A DNA stretch of 64,000 nucleotides from Mangrovimonas futianensis. Lineage in GTDB: Bacteria; Bacteroidota; Bacteroidia; Flavobacteriales; Flavobacteriaceae. The notes under the pieces are model-generated. The model searched no databases. It was not told the origin of the DNA and worked only from the letters and a program-made list of their open reading frames with translations. The stretch's first letter is position 1; each line of letters opens with the position of its first letter. Of the stretch, positions 8,069-16,581 are shown piece after piece. The position numbers were made by a program, and so were the translations under genes. The stretch is taken from assembly GCF_021245805.1 (NCBI RefSeq), contig NZ_JAJJNF010000001.1:186001-250000 (forward strand). The letters are read 5' to 3'.

Positions 8069-8932
8069 ATGAGACAACTAAAAATTACGAAGCAGGTTAC
8101 CAATAGAGAAACTGCATCGCTGGATAAATATCTTCAAGAAATTGGTAAAGTTGACTTGATTACTGCCGATGAAGAAGTAGAATTAGCACAACGTATTAAA
8201 GCCGGAGATCAAGTTGCTTTAGAGAAACTAACTAAAGCTAATTTACGTTTTGTGGTTTCGGTAGCAAAGCAGTATCAAAACCAAGGGCTTACCTTGCCAG
8301 ATTTAATTAATGAGGGAAATTTAGGGTTAATTAAAGCTGCCCAAAGATTTGATGAAACTCGAGGATTTAAATTTATTTCCTATGCTGTTTGGTGGATTAG
8401 ACAATCTATTCTTCAAGCATTAGCTGAACAATCAAGAATTGTTCGTCTTCCATTAAACAAGATTGGGTCTATCAACAAAATTAATAAGACTTTTGCCTTT
8501 TTAGAGCAAGCTCATGAACGTCCACCAAGTGCTGAAGAAATTGCTAAAGAATTGGACATGACTATTAATGATGTGAAGGAGTCTATGAAAAACTCTGGTC
8601 GCCATGTAAGCATGGATGCGCCATTGGTAGAAGGTGAAGATTCTAACTTGTATGACGTTTTAAATAGCGGTGAGTCTCCTAACCCAGATAAAGAATTATT
8701 ACACGAGTCCTTACGCACTGAAATCGAAAGAGCATTGGAAACATTGACTCCGCGTGAGGCCGATGTGATACGCTTGTACTTTGGTTTGGGAAATCAACAT
8801 CCTATGACTTTAGAAGAAATAGGAGAAACCTTTGATTTAACTCGTGAACGTGTTAGACAGATTAAGGAAAAAGCGATTAGAAGACTAAAACATACTTCAA
8901 GAAGTAAAATATTAAAAACCTATTTAGGTTAG
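8069..8932 (+). CDS. rpoD: Housekeeping RNA polymerase sigma factor RpoD/SigA
   Basis: This 287-residue protein is the primary sigma-70 factor that directs RNA polymerase to the unusual Bacteroidota promoters. Region 1.2 starts at about residue 16 (SLDKYLQEIGKVDLIT), region 2 spans about 54-125 with GLIKAAQRFDETRGFKF and SYAVWWIRQSILQAL, region 3 is at about 130-205, and region 4 is at about 225-282 with TLEEIGETFDLTRERVRQIKEKA. Region 1.1 is absent, as is normal for this phylum. Two tandem terminators follow. Highly confident. Confidence 0.97.
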   Translation: MRQLKITKQVTNRETASLDKYLQEIGKVDLITADEEVELAQRIKAGDQVALEKLTKANLRFVVSVAKQYQNQGLTLPDLINEGNLGLIKAAQRFDETRGFKFISYAVWWIRQSILQALAEQSRIVRLPLNKIGSINKINKTFAFLEQAHERPPSAEEIAKELDMTINDVKESMKNSGRHVSMDAPLVEGEDSNLYDVLNSGESPNPDKELLHESLRTEIERALETLTPREADVIRLYFGLGNQHPMTLEEIGETFDLTRERVRQIKEKAIRRLKHTSRSKILKTYLG

Positions 8933-8966
8933 TAATTTTAATAAATTACGACTATATTACCAGCAC

Positions 8967-8998
8967 AACAGTTACAAAACATAACTGTTCGTTTTTTG
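8967..8998 (+). terminator. rpoD terminator 1
   Basis: Stem AACAGTTA/TAACTGTT with loop CAAAACA, followed by CG and a run of six T, 35 bases after the rpoD stop. Confidence 0.8.
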
Positions 8999-9008
8999 AT
9001 TGATGAAA

Positions 9009-9044
9009 GAACCCTCGGAGTGATGACCGAGGGTTCATTTTTTT
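9009..9044 (+). terminator. rpoD terminator 2
   Basis: A stronger stem GAACCCTCGG/CCGAGGGTTC (10 bp, 8-base loop) followed by ATTTTTTT. It stands directly behind the first hairpin, so rpoD ends in a tandem pair that insulates rpe. Confidence 0.92.
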
Positions 9045-9048
9045 ATCC

Positions 9049-9056
9049 TATTTTTG
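9049..9056 (+). promoter_or_regulatory. rpe promoter -7 box TATTTTTG
   Basis: An exact TANNTTTG match 15 bases before the rpe start codon, implying a leader of only about 9 bases. The -33 position falls inside the terminator stem and shows no TTTG. Confidence 0.55.
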
Positions 9057-9071
9057 CAAAAAATTTATTAA

Positions 9072-9734
9072 ATGGACTCAAAAATTATAGCACCCTCACT
9101 TTTAGCCGCAGATTTTGCAAATCTTCAAAGAGATATTGAAATGGTTAATCAAAGTGAAGCCCAATGGTTTCACATTGACATTATGGATGGTGTCTTTGTT
9201 CCTAATATTTCATTTGGCATGCCAGTTTTACAAGCCATCTCTAAGCACGCTAAAAAACCATTGGATGTCCATTTAATGATAGTTGATCCAGACAGATATA
9301 TCAAAACTTTTGCTGATTTAGGAAGCACCAATTTAACAGTGCATTTTGAAGCCTGCACACATCTACACAGGACTTTGCAAGCCATTAAGGCAGAAGGTAT
9401 GAAAGCTGGTGTTGCCTTAAATCCGCATACCAACATTAATCTTTTAGAAGACATCATTAACGACATTGATTTAGTTTGCTTAATGAGCGTTAATCCAGGT
9501 TTCGGAGGCCAAAGTTTCATTGAGAATACATACCATAAAGTTTCTCAATTAAAAGATTTAATTGACCGTAAAGGTGCTAAAACTCTAATAGAGATTGACG
9601 GAGGCGTTACCAATCAAAATGCTAAGGAACTTATTGATGTTGGAGCAGACGTATTAGTAGCTGGAAGTTATGTTTTTAAAAGTGACAACCAACTTAATAC
9701 CATTAAAGACTTAAAGAAACTTGCCAATTCCTAA
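9072..9734 (+). CDS. rpe: Ribulose-phosphate 3-epimerase
   Basis: This 220-residue TIM-barrel enzyme interconverts ribulose-5-phosphate and xylulose-5-phosphate in the pentose phosphate pathway. Recognisable family blocks are APSLLAADFANL at the N-terminus, FHIDIMDGVFVPN with metal-binding His and Asp, DVHLMI, SVNPGFGGQSF for phosphate binding and EIDGGV. The length is normal. It has its own -7 box and ends 15 bases from the convergent capsule kinase gene, with no obvious terminator between them. Confidence 0.96.
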   Translation: MDSKIIAPSLLAADFANLQRDIEMVNQSEAQWFHIDIMDGVFVPNISFGMPVLQAISKHAKKPLDVHLMIVDPDRYIKTFADLGSTNLTVHFEACTHLHRTLQAIKAEGMKAGVALNPHTNINLLEDIINDIDLVCLMSVNPGFGGQSFIENTYHKVSQLKDLIDRKGAKTLIEIDGGVTNQNAKELIDVGADVLVAGSYVFKSDNQLNTIKDLKKLANS

Positions 9735-9749
9735 AGCTTTGTCTCAGTT

Positions 9750-12095
9750 TTAGGAATTACTTCCATATCCATAACTGTAGCCATAATTGTAACCATAGGA
9801 TTTCCCAGAAGTAACACCATTTAAAACATATCCCATATTTTTAAGTCTTCCTGATTCATGTAATCCTTTGGAAAACTCTAACAGATTTTTCTCTGTATAA
9901 TTGGCTCTTATTAAATAAATTGTTGCATCTGCAAATTGAGAAATCATGGTCGTATCTGTAACCAAAATGGTTGGCGCCGTATCTACAATGACATAGTCGT
10001 AAATTTCCCTTGCCTCATTTAATAATTCTTCAAAACGGCCATTGGTTAATAATTGTGCTGGATTGGGAGGAATATTTCCAGAAATTAAGATGTCATGGTT
10101 ATTATGCTTTTCAAATCCCTTGAGTAAAGATTTTTTCCAGTCAAATTTAGGATCGTGAAGATAATTAGAAAGACCCGCAGTATTTTTACTGATCCCTTTT
10201 TGTATATAATTATGAATTTGAGGATTCCTTAAATCAGCACCAATTAAAAGAATTTTTTTATTTAGGCTGGAAAGGGCCAACGAAAGGTTTAATGCCACGT
10301 ACGTCTTACCCTCCCCCTTAATAGTAGAGGTGCAATATATAACTTTCCCTTTATCAACATCAATTTTCTGATTACTTGAAGAAATGAGGTAATTCACATT
10401 GGATCCCAAAATCCTAAAGGCCTCAGCTTGAGTTGAATTATCATTAGGATCAACAAACACAAGGTGGTGGTCTTTTACTATAGGTAGTTCTGAAATTATT
10501 GGAACCTCTGGAATTACAAGCTCAACATCTCTTTTACCCTTTACCTTCGTATTCAAAAGAAAAATTAAATACAATATTCCAAACGGCAACGCTAACCCCG
10601 CTATCAACGAGGTTAAATATACATTCTTTGGTGATGGCGAAATGGGAATCGAATTTGATAAAGCGTATTCCACAACCTTAACTGAAGGCTCTGTGATAGC
10701 TAAATTGATAGCAGCTTCTTCTCTCTTTTGAAGCAAAAATAAATAAAGACTTTCCTTAATTGATTGCTGTCTTTGAATAGCTCTAAACACCTTTTCTTTC
10801 CCTGGTAATGTTGAAACTTGAGATGTAAACATCCTATTTCTTGATTCAAAACTCTTTCGAGAAGCCTCTAATTGATTTTTGTAAGCTGTTAAGGAAGCAT
10901 TAATATTTTCCTTGACATCAGCAATTTTAGAGTTGAGCAATTTTACGGTAGGATTATTCTCCATGGCACTCACTCCAAATTTATTCCTCTCAAAAATTAA
11001 TTCATTATACTGATCGATTAAAGAATTAACATCTCCACTTTCTAGACCTATATTAGATGGCAATAAATCAGAAATAGTATCAGAAGCATTTAAAGTTTCG
11101 TCTAACAAGTCAGATAACATTATTTGGTTCTCAACATCGAAAACCATTCTTTCCGACTCGGTCATACTACTCACCTCTAAAGCCGCATTGGCTTCAAGGG
11201 AAATTAAATTATTTTCCTGCTTAAAGTCTTTTATTTCTCCTTCAATGGAATCTAACTCCCTTGCTAAATAATTAAATCGTTCATCAATGAAATTAATGGT
11301 TCTTCTAGAAACTTCTTGCCTGTCATTCTTACCATCTTCGTTAAATATATGAATTAGGGTATTGATAACAGTTTCTAATTTTTGAACACTTTCACCAGAA
11401 TAATTTATTTGTAACAAATCACTATTATTACCTACCACACTAACCCCAATCTGACCTTTGAGCCTCTTAGCAGCTTCCCGAACGGGAACAAACTTTAAAA
11501 GATAGGTTTTACCTACATAGGAGTCTACCTTCGAATTGTCACTTAGTTTAATTTCAAAAGGCAAATTGTGCTTTACCTTATAAGTATTAAAATCAGGAAT
11601 ATTAATCGGTGTTTCTGATTGACCTGTATAAATATCAAATCCAGCCTTGGTTACTTCAATAGTATAAGCTCCCCAATTCACACTATCATTATCAATCGTT
11701 TTTAATAACTGAAAAGGCAAACTGCCTATTTCTGTTGTTCTTATATTACCAACATCATAAAACTCCATTGTTAGGTTTAACTCCCTAACAACTCTCTCCA
11801 TGATACGATATGACTTAAGCACTTCTATTTCATTAGCAAGATTGATATTAGATCTACTGAAAACAAAAGCAGCTGTCGGGAGCTCCAGTCCCTTGCCCTT
11901 ATTTAGAATTTTAATTTTAGCCGTTGAAGAATAGACTTTTGGCTGATATCTTAAATACAATACTCCAAGAATCAAAAAAATAACAACCGTACTTACAAAT
12001 AAATACCAATATTTACTGTACTTAAAAAATTGTTGTTTTATAAAATCCCCTTGATTATTTGGTGATCCATTTGTATTTGAAGCAATAGGCGTCAT
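9750..12095 (-). CDS. wzc: Wzc-like polysaccharide co-polymerase and tyrosine autokinase
   Basis: This 781-residue inner-membrane protein combines a Wzz-type chain-length domain with a BY-kinase domain. The first transmembrane helix is at about 31-51, a periplasmic region with coiled coil at about 250-440 follows, a second helix is near 490-510, and the cytoplasmic kinase runs from about 570. Walker A STIKGEGKT ends at 598, the A' motif is LLIGADLR at 616-623 and Walker B is YVIVDTAP at 701-708. The first Asp of A' is replaced by Gly619. The C-terminal tail has six Tyr at every second residue (767-777), the likely autophosphorylation cluster. Its start overlaps the wza stop by 4 bases. No Wzb-type phosphatase is in the window. 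Confidence 0.93.
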   Translation of the reverse strand: MTPIASNTNGSPNNQGDFIKQQFFKYSKYWYLFVSTVVIFLILGVLYLRYQPKVYSSTAKIKILNKGKGLELPTAAFVFSRSNINLANEIEVLKSYRIMERVVRELNLTMEFYDVGNIRTTEIGSLPFQLLKTIDNDSVNWGAYTIEVTKAGFDIYTGQSETPINIPDFNTYKVKHNLPFEIKLSDNSKVDSYVGKTYLLKFVPVREAAKRLKGQIGVSVVGNNSDLLQINYSGESVQKLETVINTLIHIFNEDGKNDRQEVSRRTINFIDERFNYLARELDSIEGEIKDFKQENNLISLEANAALEVSSMTESERMVFDVENQIMLSDLLDETLNASDTISDLLPSNIGLESGDVNSLIDQYNELIFERNKFGVSAMENNPTVKLLNSKIADVKENINASLTAYKNQLEASRKSFESRNRMFTSQVSTLPGKEKVFRAIQRQQSIKESLYLFLLQKREEAAINLAITEPSVKVVEYALSNSIPISPSPKNVYLTSLIAGLALPFGILYLIFLLNTKVKGKRDVELVIPEVPIISELPIVKDHHLVFVDPNDNSTQAEAFRILGSNVNYLISSSNQKIDVDKGKVIYCTSTIKGEGKTYVALNLSLALSSLNKKILLIGADLRNPQIHNYIQKGISKNTAGLSNYLHDPKFDWKKSLLKGFEKHNNHDILISGNIPPNPAQLLTNGRFEELLNEAREIYDYVIVDTAPTILVTDTTMISQFADATIYLIRANYTEKNLLEFSKGLHESGRLKNMGYVLNGVTSGKSYGYNYGYSYGYGSNS

Positions 12096-12880
12096 AGATT
12101 TGAAATTAAGAGTACGGTTGAAATAATTAAGGTTAAAAATCCAACTGTTCCAGTAATATCTTTTAAATATCCTGCCTGCTTGACCCTTGGACTATTTGGG
12201 TTAACAATAATTAAGTCATTGGGTTTTATTTGATAATAAGGACTATTAAAGACCTCTCCAGACCTGATGTCGATAGTAGCTATTTGTCTTTGGCCATCCC
12301 GCTCTCTAATAAACATAATATCATTTCGCTTTCCATTAATCTGGAGGTCTCCTGCCATTCCTATAGCTTGAAAAATGGTAATATTATCTTCACTAAAGTT
12401 ATAAGTTCCAGGACTACCTACCTCACCTAGAATCGTAAAACGTGCATTTAGTAAACGAATCATAACGGTAGGATTAACCAAATGTCCATCACCCTCCAAA
12501 ATTCCAATTAAATCTCTTTGTAAGTCCCTCACTGTTTTTCCTTCAGTAGATATCTCTCCAAGGATAGGCAAATTAATAGTGTTCTCAGGCGAAACCAAAT
12601 ACCCTTGCATTAACATCATGGCATTTGATCCACTACTTCCTCCTCCCATGTTTGTATTTTGTTGACCAGTTGCAGGCTTATTATAAGGCTTAGCCGTTTC
12701 TTCAACCAAAGCAGCTACATCAATTTTTAAAATATCGTTGGGTTGAATTTTTGGACTCTCATATTGATAGTTTGTATTGTTGTATTGTTCAGAATCCTGT
12801 AAATACCAAATCTCCTTTTTTGTGGCACACGAAGTTACCAAAAAAATTATGGGAAGATAAATTCGAAGTATGTTTCTCAT
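12092..12880 (-). CDS. wza: Wza-like outer-membrane polysaccharide export lipoprotein
   Basis: I start this protein at 12880 (262 residues) because this Met begins a lipoprotein signal with lipobox LVTSC (Cys18) and because a strong promoter lies at 12900-12929, inside the longer frame that would start at 12928. The poly-export domain (NDILKIDVAAL) and an SLBB-type beta-grasp (TILGEVGSPGTYNFSEDN) identify it as the channel that carries capsule or exopolysaccharide across the outer membrane. A hydrophobic C-terminal helix is present (about 240-262). It overlaps wzc by 4 bases and is the first gene of a two-gene unit. Confidence 0.92.
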   Translation of the reverse strand: MRNILRIYLPIIFLVTSCATKKEIWYLQDSEQYNNTNYQYESPKIQPNDILKIDVAALVEETAKPYNKPATGQQNTNMGGGSSGSNAMMLMQGYLVSPENTINLPILGEISTEGKTVRDLQRDLIGILEGDGHLVNPTVMIRLLNARFTILGEVGSPGTYNFSEDNITIFQAIGMAGDLQINGKRNDIMFIRERDGQRQIATIDIRSGEVFNSPYYQIKPNDLIIVNPNSPRVKQAGYLKDITGTVGFLTLIISTVLLISNL

Positions 12881-12899
12881 TGAATGTACTATAGAGTTA

Positions 12900-12929
12900 C
12901 AAATATAACCCATTATAAGAACTAACAAA
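12900..12929 (-). promoter_or_regulatory. wza-wzc promoter (TTTG-18-TATATTTG)
   Basis: On the minus strand a TTTG at 12926-12929 is followed after 18 bases by TATATTTG at 12900-12907, a full -7 match. The predicted start of transcription falls about 13 bases before the ATG at 12880, which supports the shorter wza reading frame. Confidence 0.7.
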
Positions 12930-12948
12930 GTTTTACAGAAAATAGAAC

Positions 12949-14100
12949 TTAAAAAATATTCAATTGTTCAGAAACACGTAAAGCTATTTGTGAGATTTTA
13001 GTATTCAACTTGACACGTTTTATCCAATTGTAAATAAAGAATATGGAATATAATGTCACCCCTGAGGAAATGAGTGTAAATAACTGCACGTGGATATCCC
13101 AGTCACTGCACCAATAAGTAATCATAACTAGAACGCCATTGATTGCAACTACCCAACCTGTGGTTTGTATATGTGAAAAGCCAAGTTGTAGAAATTTGTG
13201 ATGCAAATGATTATTGTCAGCCTCAAAAGGACTTTTTTTCAAAATAAACATTCTAAACAGAAAAATTCTTAAGGTATCCAATAAGGGAAAAAACACAAAA
13301 GAAAGTGCAAGAATTGGTGCCGATTTATAATACTGACTGTAATCCATACTTTGTGAACTACCTATAAATCTTACTGCAAAAAAGGCAATTAAAAAGCCTA
13401 CTAGCATCGATCCGGTATCACCCATAAAAATCTTATGATTTCTTGAAAAATTCAATCTTAGGAATGGAACCAGCGCTCCAATCAAAGCAATTGAAATAGT
13501 TGCCATACTAACATCTTTAGCAGATATAAATACAATGGCAAACATGGCACTTGCAAATAACCCCAAAGAACCAGCTAACCCATCAATACCATCAATTAGA
13601 TTAAAGGCATTGATTATTAATAGGTATACGAAGAGCGTGAAAATAACAGAAACCCAATAAGGTAATATATAAATATCTAACAATCCGTGCAGACTTGAAA
13701 TCCTTGTATCGGTAAAAATCATTAACAATCCGGCTGCTATTAATTGACCAACAAATTTCTTTTTCGGAGATAAAATCAAAAGATCATCTTTCAAGCCCAA
13801 GAAAAAAAGTAGTGTCAACCCTCCAAGAAGTAACAATAAAATTTTAGTATCCAATAGTGCTCCTATTGTTGTAATAACAACAACAATACTCAGGAAAATA
13901 CCTATTCCTCCTAGTGTTGGAATTTTTGTTGAATGCATACTTCTTTCACCTGGCTCATCCATTAAATGCTTTTCATGAGCGACAAATAAAATAGTTGGAA
14001 AAGACAAAAAGGAAACTATAAAGGCTAACACAAAAGTAATAGTCAGCCAAATTCCCAAGTAATCTACAGGATTGAAGTAATCAAGTATTTCCTTTATCAT
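12949..14100 (-). CDS. WecA/MraY-type undecaprenyl-phosphate sugar-1-phosphate transferase
   Basis: This 383-residue polytopic protein belongs to the polyprenyl-phosphate N-acetylhexosamine-1-phosphate transferase family. It has the paired Asp at 105-106 (GLKDDLLIL), NAFNLIDGIDGLAGSLG at 164-180, MGDTGSM near 230 and DNNHLHHK near 298, all catalytic or substrate-binding blocks. It would start a glycan on undecaprenyl phosphate, usually with GlcNAc or a related sugar. It is distinct from the peptidoglycan MraY at 59250. It is the only initiating transferase I see, since no WbaP/WcaJ-type protein is present, so I infer that it primes the adjacent polysaccharide. Confidence 0.9.
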   Translation of the reverse strand: MIKEILDYFNPVDYLGIWLTITFVLAFIVSFLSFPTILFVAHEKHLMDEPGERSMHSTKIPTLGGIGIFLSIVVVITTIGALLDTKILLLLLGGLTLLFFLGLKDDLLILSPKKKFVGQLIAAGLLMIFTDTRISSLHGLLDIYILPYWVSVIFTLFVYLLIINAFNLIDGIDGLAGSLGLFASAMFAIVFISAKDVSMATISIALIGALVPFLRLNFSRNHKIFMGDTGSMLVGFLIAFFAVRFIGSSQSMDYSQYYKSAPILALSFVFFPLLDTLRIFLFRMFILKKSPFEADNNHLHHKFLQLGFSHIQTTGWVVAINGVLVMITYWCSDWDIHVQLFTLISSGVTLYSIFFIYNWIKRVKLNTKISQIALRVSEQLNIF

Positions 14101-14146
14101 ATTAATTAATAGCTTTATTAAGAATCCTAAGATTCCTAACCTTTAA

Positions 14147-14154
14147 CAAATTTA
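14147..14154 (-). promoter_or_regulatory. -7 box TAAATTTG upstream of the WecA-like gene
   Basis: The minus strand reads TAAATTTG, a full TANNTTTG match about 47 bases before the start codon. No TTTG at the usual spacing. It suggests the gene is transcribed separately from the large locus upstream. Confidence 0.4.
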
Positions 14155-14315
14155 CGACAATAATCTACAAATTAGACGTCTTGGGATAAAATTACTGAAT
14201 ATGCAACGATTCTTCGTTTAATTAATCCTTTCATAAATTAAACACTAAAATATTGCAATTTTAAGGGATTTTTCCAAAATTAATGTTAAAGCTATTAAAA
14301 GGAATTGTTATCAAA

Positions 14316-15074
14316 CTACTTCTTAATCCATTGAGGAATCTTAGAAATATTCTTGAGACCAACAGTAACCAAGGGCAAGGGTAAACCATTTGATTTTGCA
14401 GCAATTAGATCTTCCTTAGTTTTTCGAATTAGATTTTTGATGCTTTTATTGCTAGCACCACCAACCCGCATTTTTACAACCGTTTTTTCTAAGAAAGCAA
14501 ACTTAAATTCAGGGTTTTTAAAAATTCTAAGAATGAAATCATAATCCGCTGCAATTTTAAACTTTGTATTGAAAGCACCTTCTTCTTTATAAATACTACT
14601 ATTCAAAAATAAAGTGGGGTGAGCTGGCATCCAGCCACGATTCAACAAAGATGGTTTGAAAATTTGACTCTTCCAGTTCCTAATGACATGTGAACTATCA
14701 TTAAAATCAACATAATGAAGGTTGCCGTAAACTCCATCTACTTTTTCTGAATCAAAAAGTTCCACTATATTTTTCAAAATATCCTTTGAAGCCAAATAGT
14801 CATCTGAGTGCACAAATCCAATAATATCTCCTGTCGCCAATGCAATCCCCTTATTCAGGGCATCGTAAATACCATTGTCCTTTTCAGAAACCCAATTAAC
14901 ATTGCTTTTCGTATTGGCATATTCTTTAACTAAGTCCACGGTCCCATCCAGCGACCCTCCATCAATAATAATATGCTCAACATTAGAAAAGGTTTGGTCT
15001 AAAACTGAATCAAAACAAGTTTGGACCGTTTTTACGCTATTGTATGTTGCTGTTATTATGGAAACTGTTTTCAT
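14316..15074 (-). CDS. Family 2 glycosyltransferase
   Basis: A 252-residue GT-A fold transferase with the N-terminal SIITATYNSVKTVQTCFDS block, the IIIDGGSLDGT nucleotide-binding turn and the metal-binding HSDD at about 94-97. The SEKDNGIYDALNKG motif is typical of the WcaA/WcaE-like branch of GT2 found in colanic-acid-type clusters. Donor and acceptor are unknown. It is the last gene of the 28-gene locus and overlaps the acetyltransferase gene by 4 bases. No clear terminator follows in the 215-base gap. Confidence 0.9.
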   Translation of the reverse strand: MKTVSIITATYNSVKTVQTCFDSVLDQTFSNVEHIIIDGGSLDGTVDLVKEYANTKSNVNWVSEKDNGIYDALNKGIALATGDIIGFVHSDDYLASKDILKNIVELFDSEKVDGVYGNLHYVDFNDSSHVIRNWKSQIFKPSLLNRGWMPAHPTLFLNSSIYKEEGAFNTKFKIAADYDFILRIFKNPEFKFAFLEKTVVKMRVGGASNKSIKNLIRKTKEDLIAAKSNGLPLPLVTVGLKNISKIPQWIKK

Positions 15075-15628
15075 TTAGAAATTTTTCTTTCCTTAACGAT
15101 TTCTGCAGGATTTCCTTTGTAAATCATGTTAGGATTTAAACGTTTTGTTGCAATTGAACCAACAGTTAAAACACTACAGGATCCAACCACTACTCCGGGT
15201 CCAACTACTGATTTCGCACCTATCCAACACCCATCTTCCAAATTGATTTCTCCAACCAAAAGATCAAATGTACTCTTTTTAAAATCATGATTTCCACAAA
15301 GCAACAAGGTTCCTTGAGATAGACAAACATTCGTTCCTATTGATACTTGAGCTAAATTATCAATCCAAACGCGTTCTCCTATCCAACTGTTGTCTCCAAT
15401 TGATAATTTCCAAGGATATTTGATGTTCACATGAGGTTTAATGACCACTTTTTTACCAACTTCAGCTCCAAACATTCTCAAGAAAAAAACTTTTAACCTA
15501 GATGATGGAAATAGTCCCGTTTGAAAGAAAATTTCATTTATAAAATACCAACAAAGTCTTTTAATGATTCCCGCTCCTGGCTGGTACCAGGAATTATCAA
15601 AAGCAGACAAATCGACTTTGTTAGCCAT
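15071..15628 (-). CDS. WcaF-like hexapeptide-repeat acetyltransferase
   Basis: A 185-residue left-handed beta-helix protein with repeated hexapeptide turns (VGKKVVIKPHVNI, IGDNSWIGERVWI, VSIGTNVCLSQG) and the CGNHDF block that carries the likely catalytic His. It closely matches the layout of colanic acid acetyltransferases such as WcaF, which O-acetylate a sugar of the repeat unit using acetyl-CoA. The end motif YKGNPAEIVKER is typical. It lies between the UDP-xylose synthase and a GT2 gene, with a 4-base overlap on one side. Confidence 0.9.
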   Translation of the reverse strand: MANKVDLSAFDNSWYQPGAGIIKRLCWYFINEIFFQTGLFPSSRLKVFFLRMFGAEVGKKVVIKPHVNIKYPWKLSIGDNSWIGERVWIDNLAQVSIGTNVCLSQGTLLLCGNHDFKKSTFDLLVGEINLEDGCWIGAKSVVGPGVVVGSCSVLTVGSIATKRLNPNMIYKGNPAEIVKERKISK

Positions 15629-15632
15629 GTTT

Positions 15633-16580
15633 TTAGTTTCCTTTCTTTAACAAATCATCGAAATAGGCGATGGTTTTAACCAAGCCTTCTTTTAATGGAA
15701 TCTTAGGCTCCCAACCATTCAGTTCCTTTTTAGCCAGATCTATAACCGGTTGTCTTTGTAAAGGATCATCCTGTGGCAAAGGCATATGGATAATTTTGGA
15801 TTTGGTTCCTGTAAGATCAATGACTTGTTGAGCCAACTCCAACATAGTAAACTCTCCAGGATTCCCAACATTTACGGGTCCAACAAAGCCATCTCTACTA
15901 TTCATCATTCTGATCATTCCTTCTACCAAATCATCCACATATTGAAAACTTCTTGTTTGTGTACCGTCACCAAAAACTGTAATATCATCTCCTTTTAGAG
16001 CTTGAACGATAAAATTTGAAACTACCCTACCGTCATCAGGATTCATTCTTGGCCCGTAAGTATTGAAAATTCTAACAATCTTAATATCCACATCATTTTG
16101 AATATGATAATCCATGAATAAGGTCTCAGCACAACGCTTCCCTTCATCGTAACAAGATCTTAAACCTATCGGATTTACGTTCCCCCAATAACTTTCTGGT
16201 TGTGGATGAATAGCAGGGTCACCATAAACTTCAGAGGTAGAAGCCTGTAGAATTTTAGCTTTGACTCGTTTAGCCAGTCCCAACATATTAATAGCTCCCA
16301 TCACAGAAGTCTTAATGGTTTTAATAGGATTATACTGGTAATGAACTGGTGACGCTGGACAAGCCAAGTTATAAATCTCGTCAACCTCAACCATATAAGG
16401 ATTAGTTACATCATGTCTAACCAATTCAAAATAATGGTGATCCATGAGGTGCTCAACATTTCTTTTGCTTCCAGTAAAATAATTATCCAGACAAATGACT
16501 TCGTTGCCTTCACTCAATAATCTTTCACAAATATGAGAGCCAACAAATCCTGCTCCTCCAGTTACTAAAATTCTTTTCAT
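15633..16580 (-). CDS. UDP-glucuronate decarboxylase (UDP-xylose synthase)
   Basis: This 315-residue extended short-chain dehydrogenase has the NAD motif TGGAGFVGSH, the ASTSEVYGDP block and the catalytic Tyr/Lys in SCYDEGKRCAETL, followed by RIFNTYGPRMNPDDGRVVSNF. These together are diagnostic of the UXS family, which converts UDP-glucuronate to UDP-xylose. Its substrate is supplied by the UDP-glucose dehydrogenase at 41669-43060 in the same locus. The product suggests that xylose is part of the polysaccharide. Confidence 0.93.
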   Translation of the reverse strand: MKRILVTGGAGFVGSHICERLLSEGNEVICLDNYFTGSKRNVEHLMDHHYFELVRHDVTNPYMVEVDEIYNLACPASPVHYQYNPIKTIKTSVMGAINMLGLAKRVKAKILQASTSEVYGDPAIHPQPESYWGNVNPIGLRSCYDEGKRCAETLFMDYHIQNDVDIKIVRIFNTYGPRMNPDDGRVVSNFIVQALKGDDITVFGDGTQTRSFQYVDDLVEGMIRMMNSRDGFVGPVNVGNPGEFTMLELAQQVIDLTGTKSKIIHMPLPQDDPLQRQPVIDLAKKELNGWEPKIPLKEGLVKTIAYFDDLLKKGN

Positions 16581-16581
16581 T

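Noticed and set aside
12881..12928. Longer N-terminus of the Wza-like protein starting at 12928
   Set aside because: It would place 16 non-conserved residues before a clear lipoprotein signal and would cover a strong promoter.
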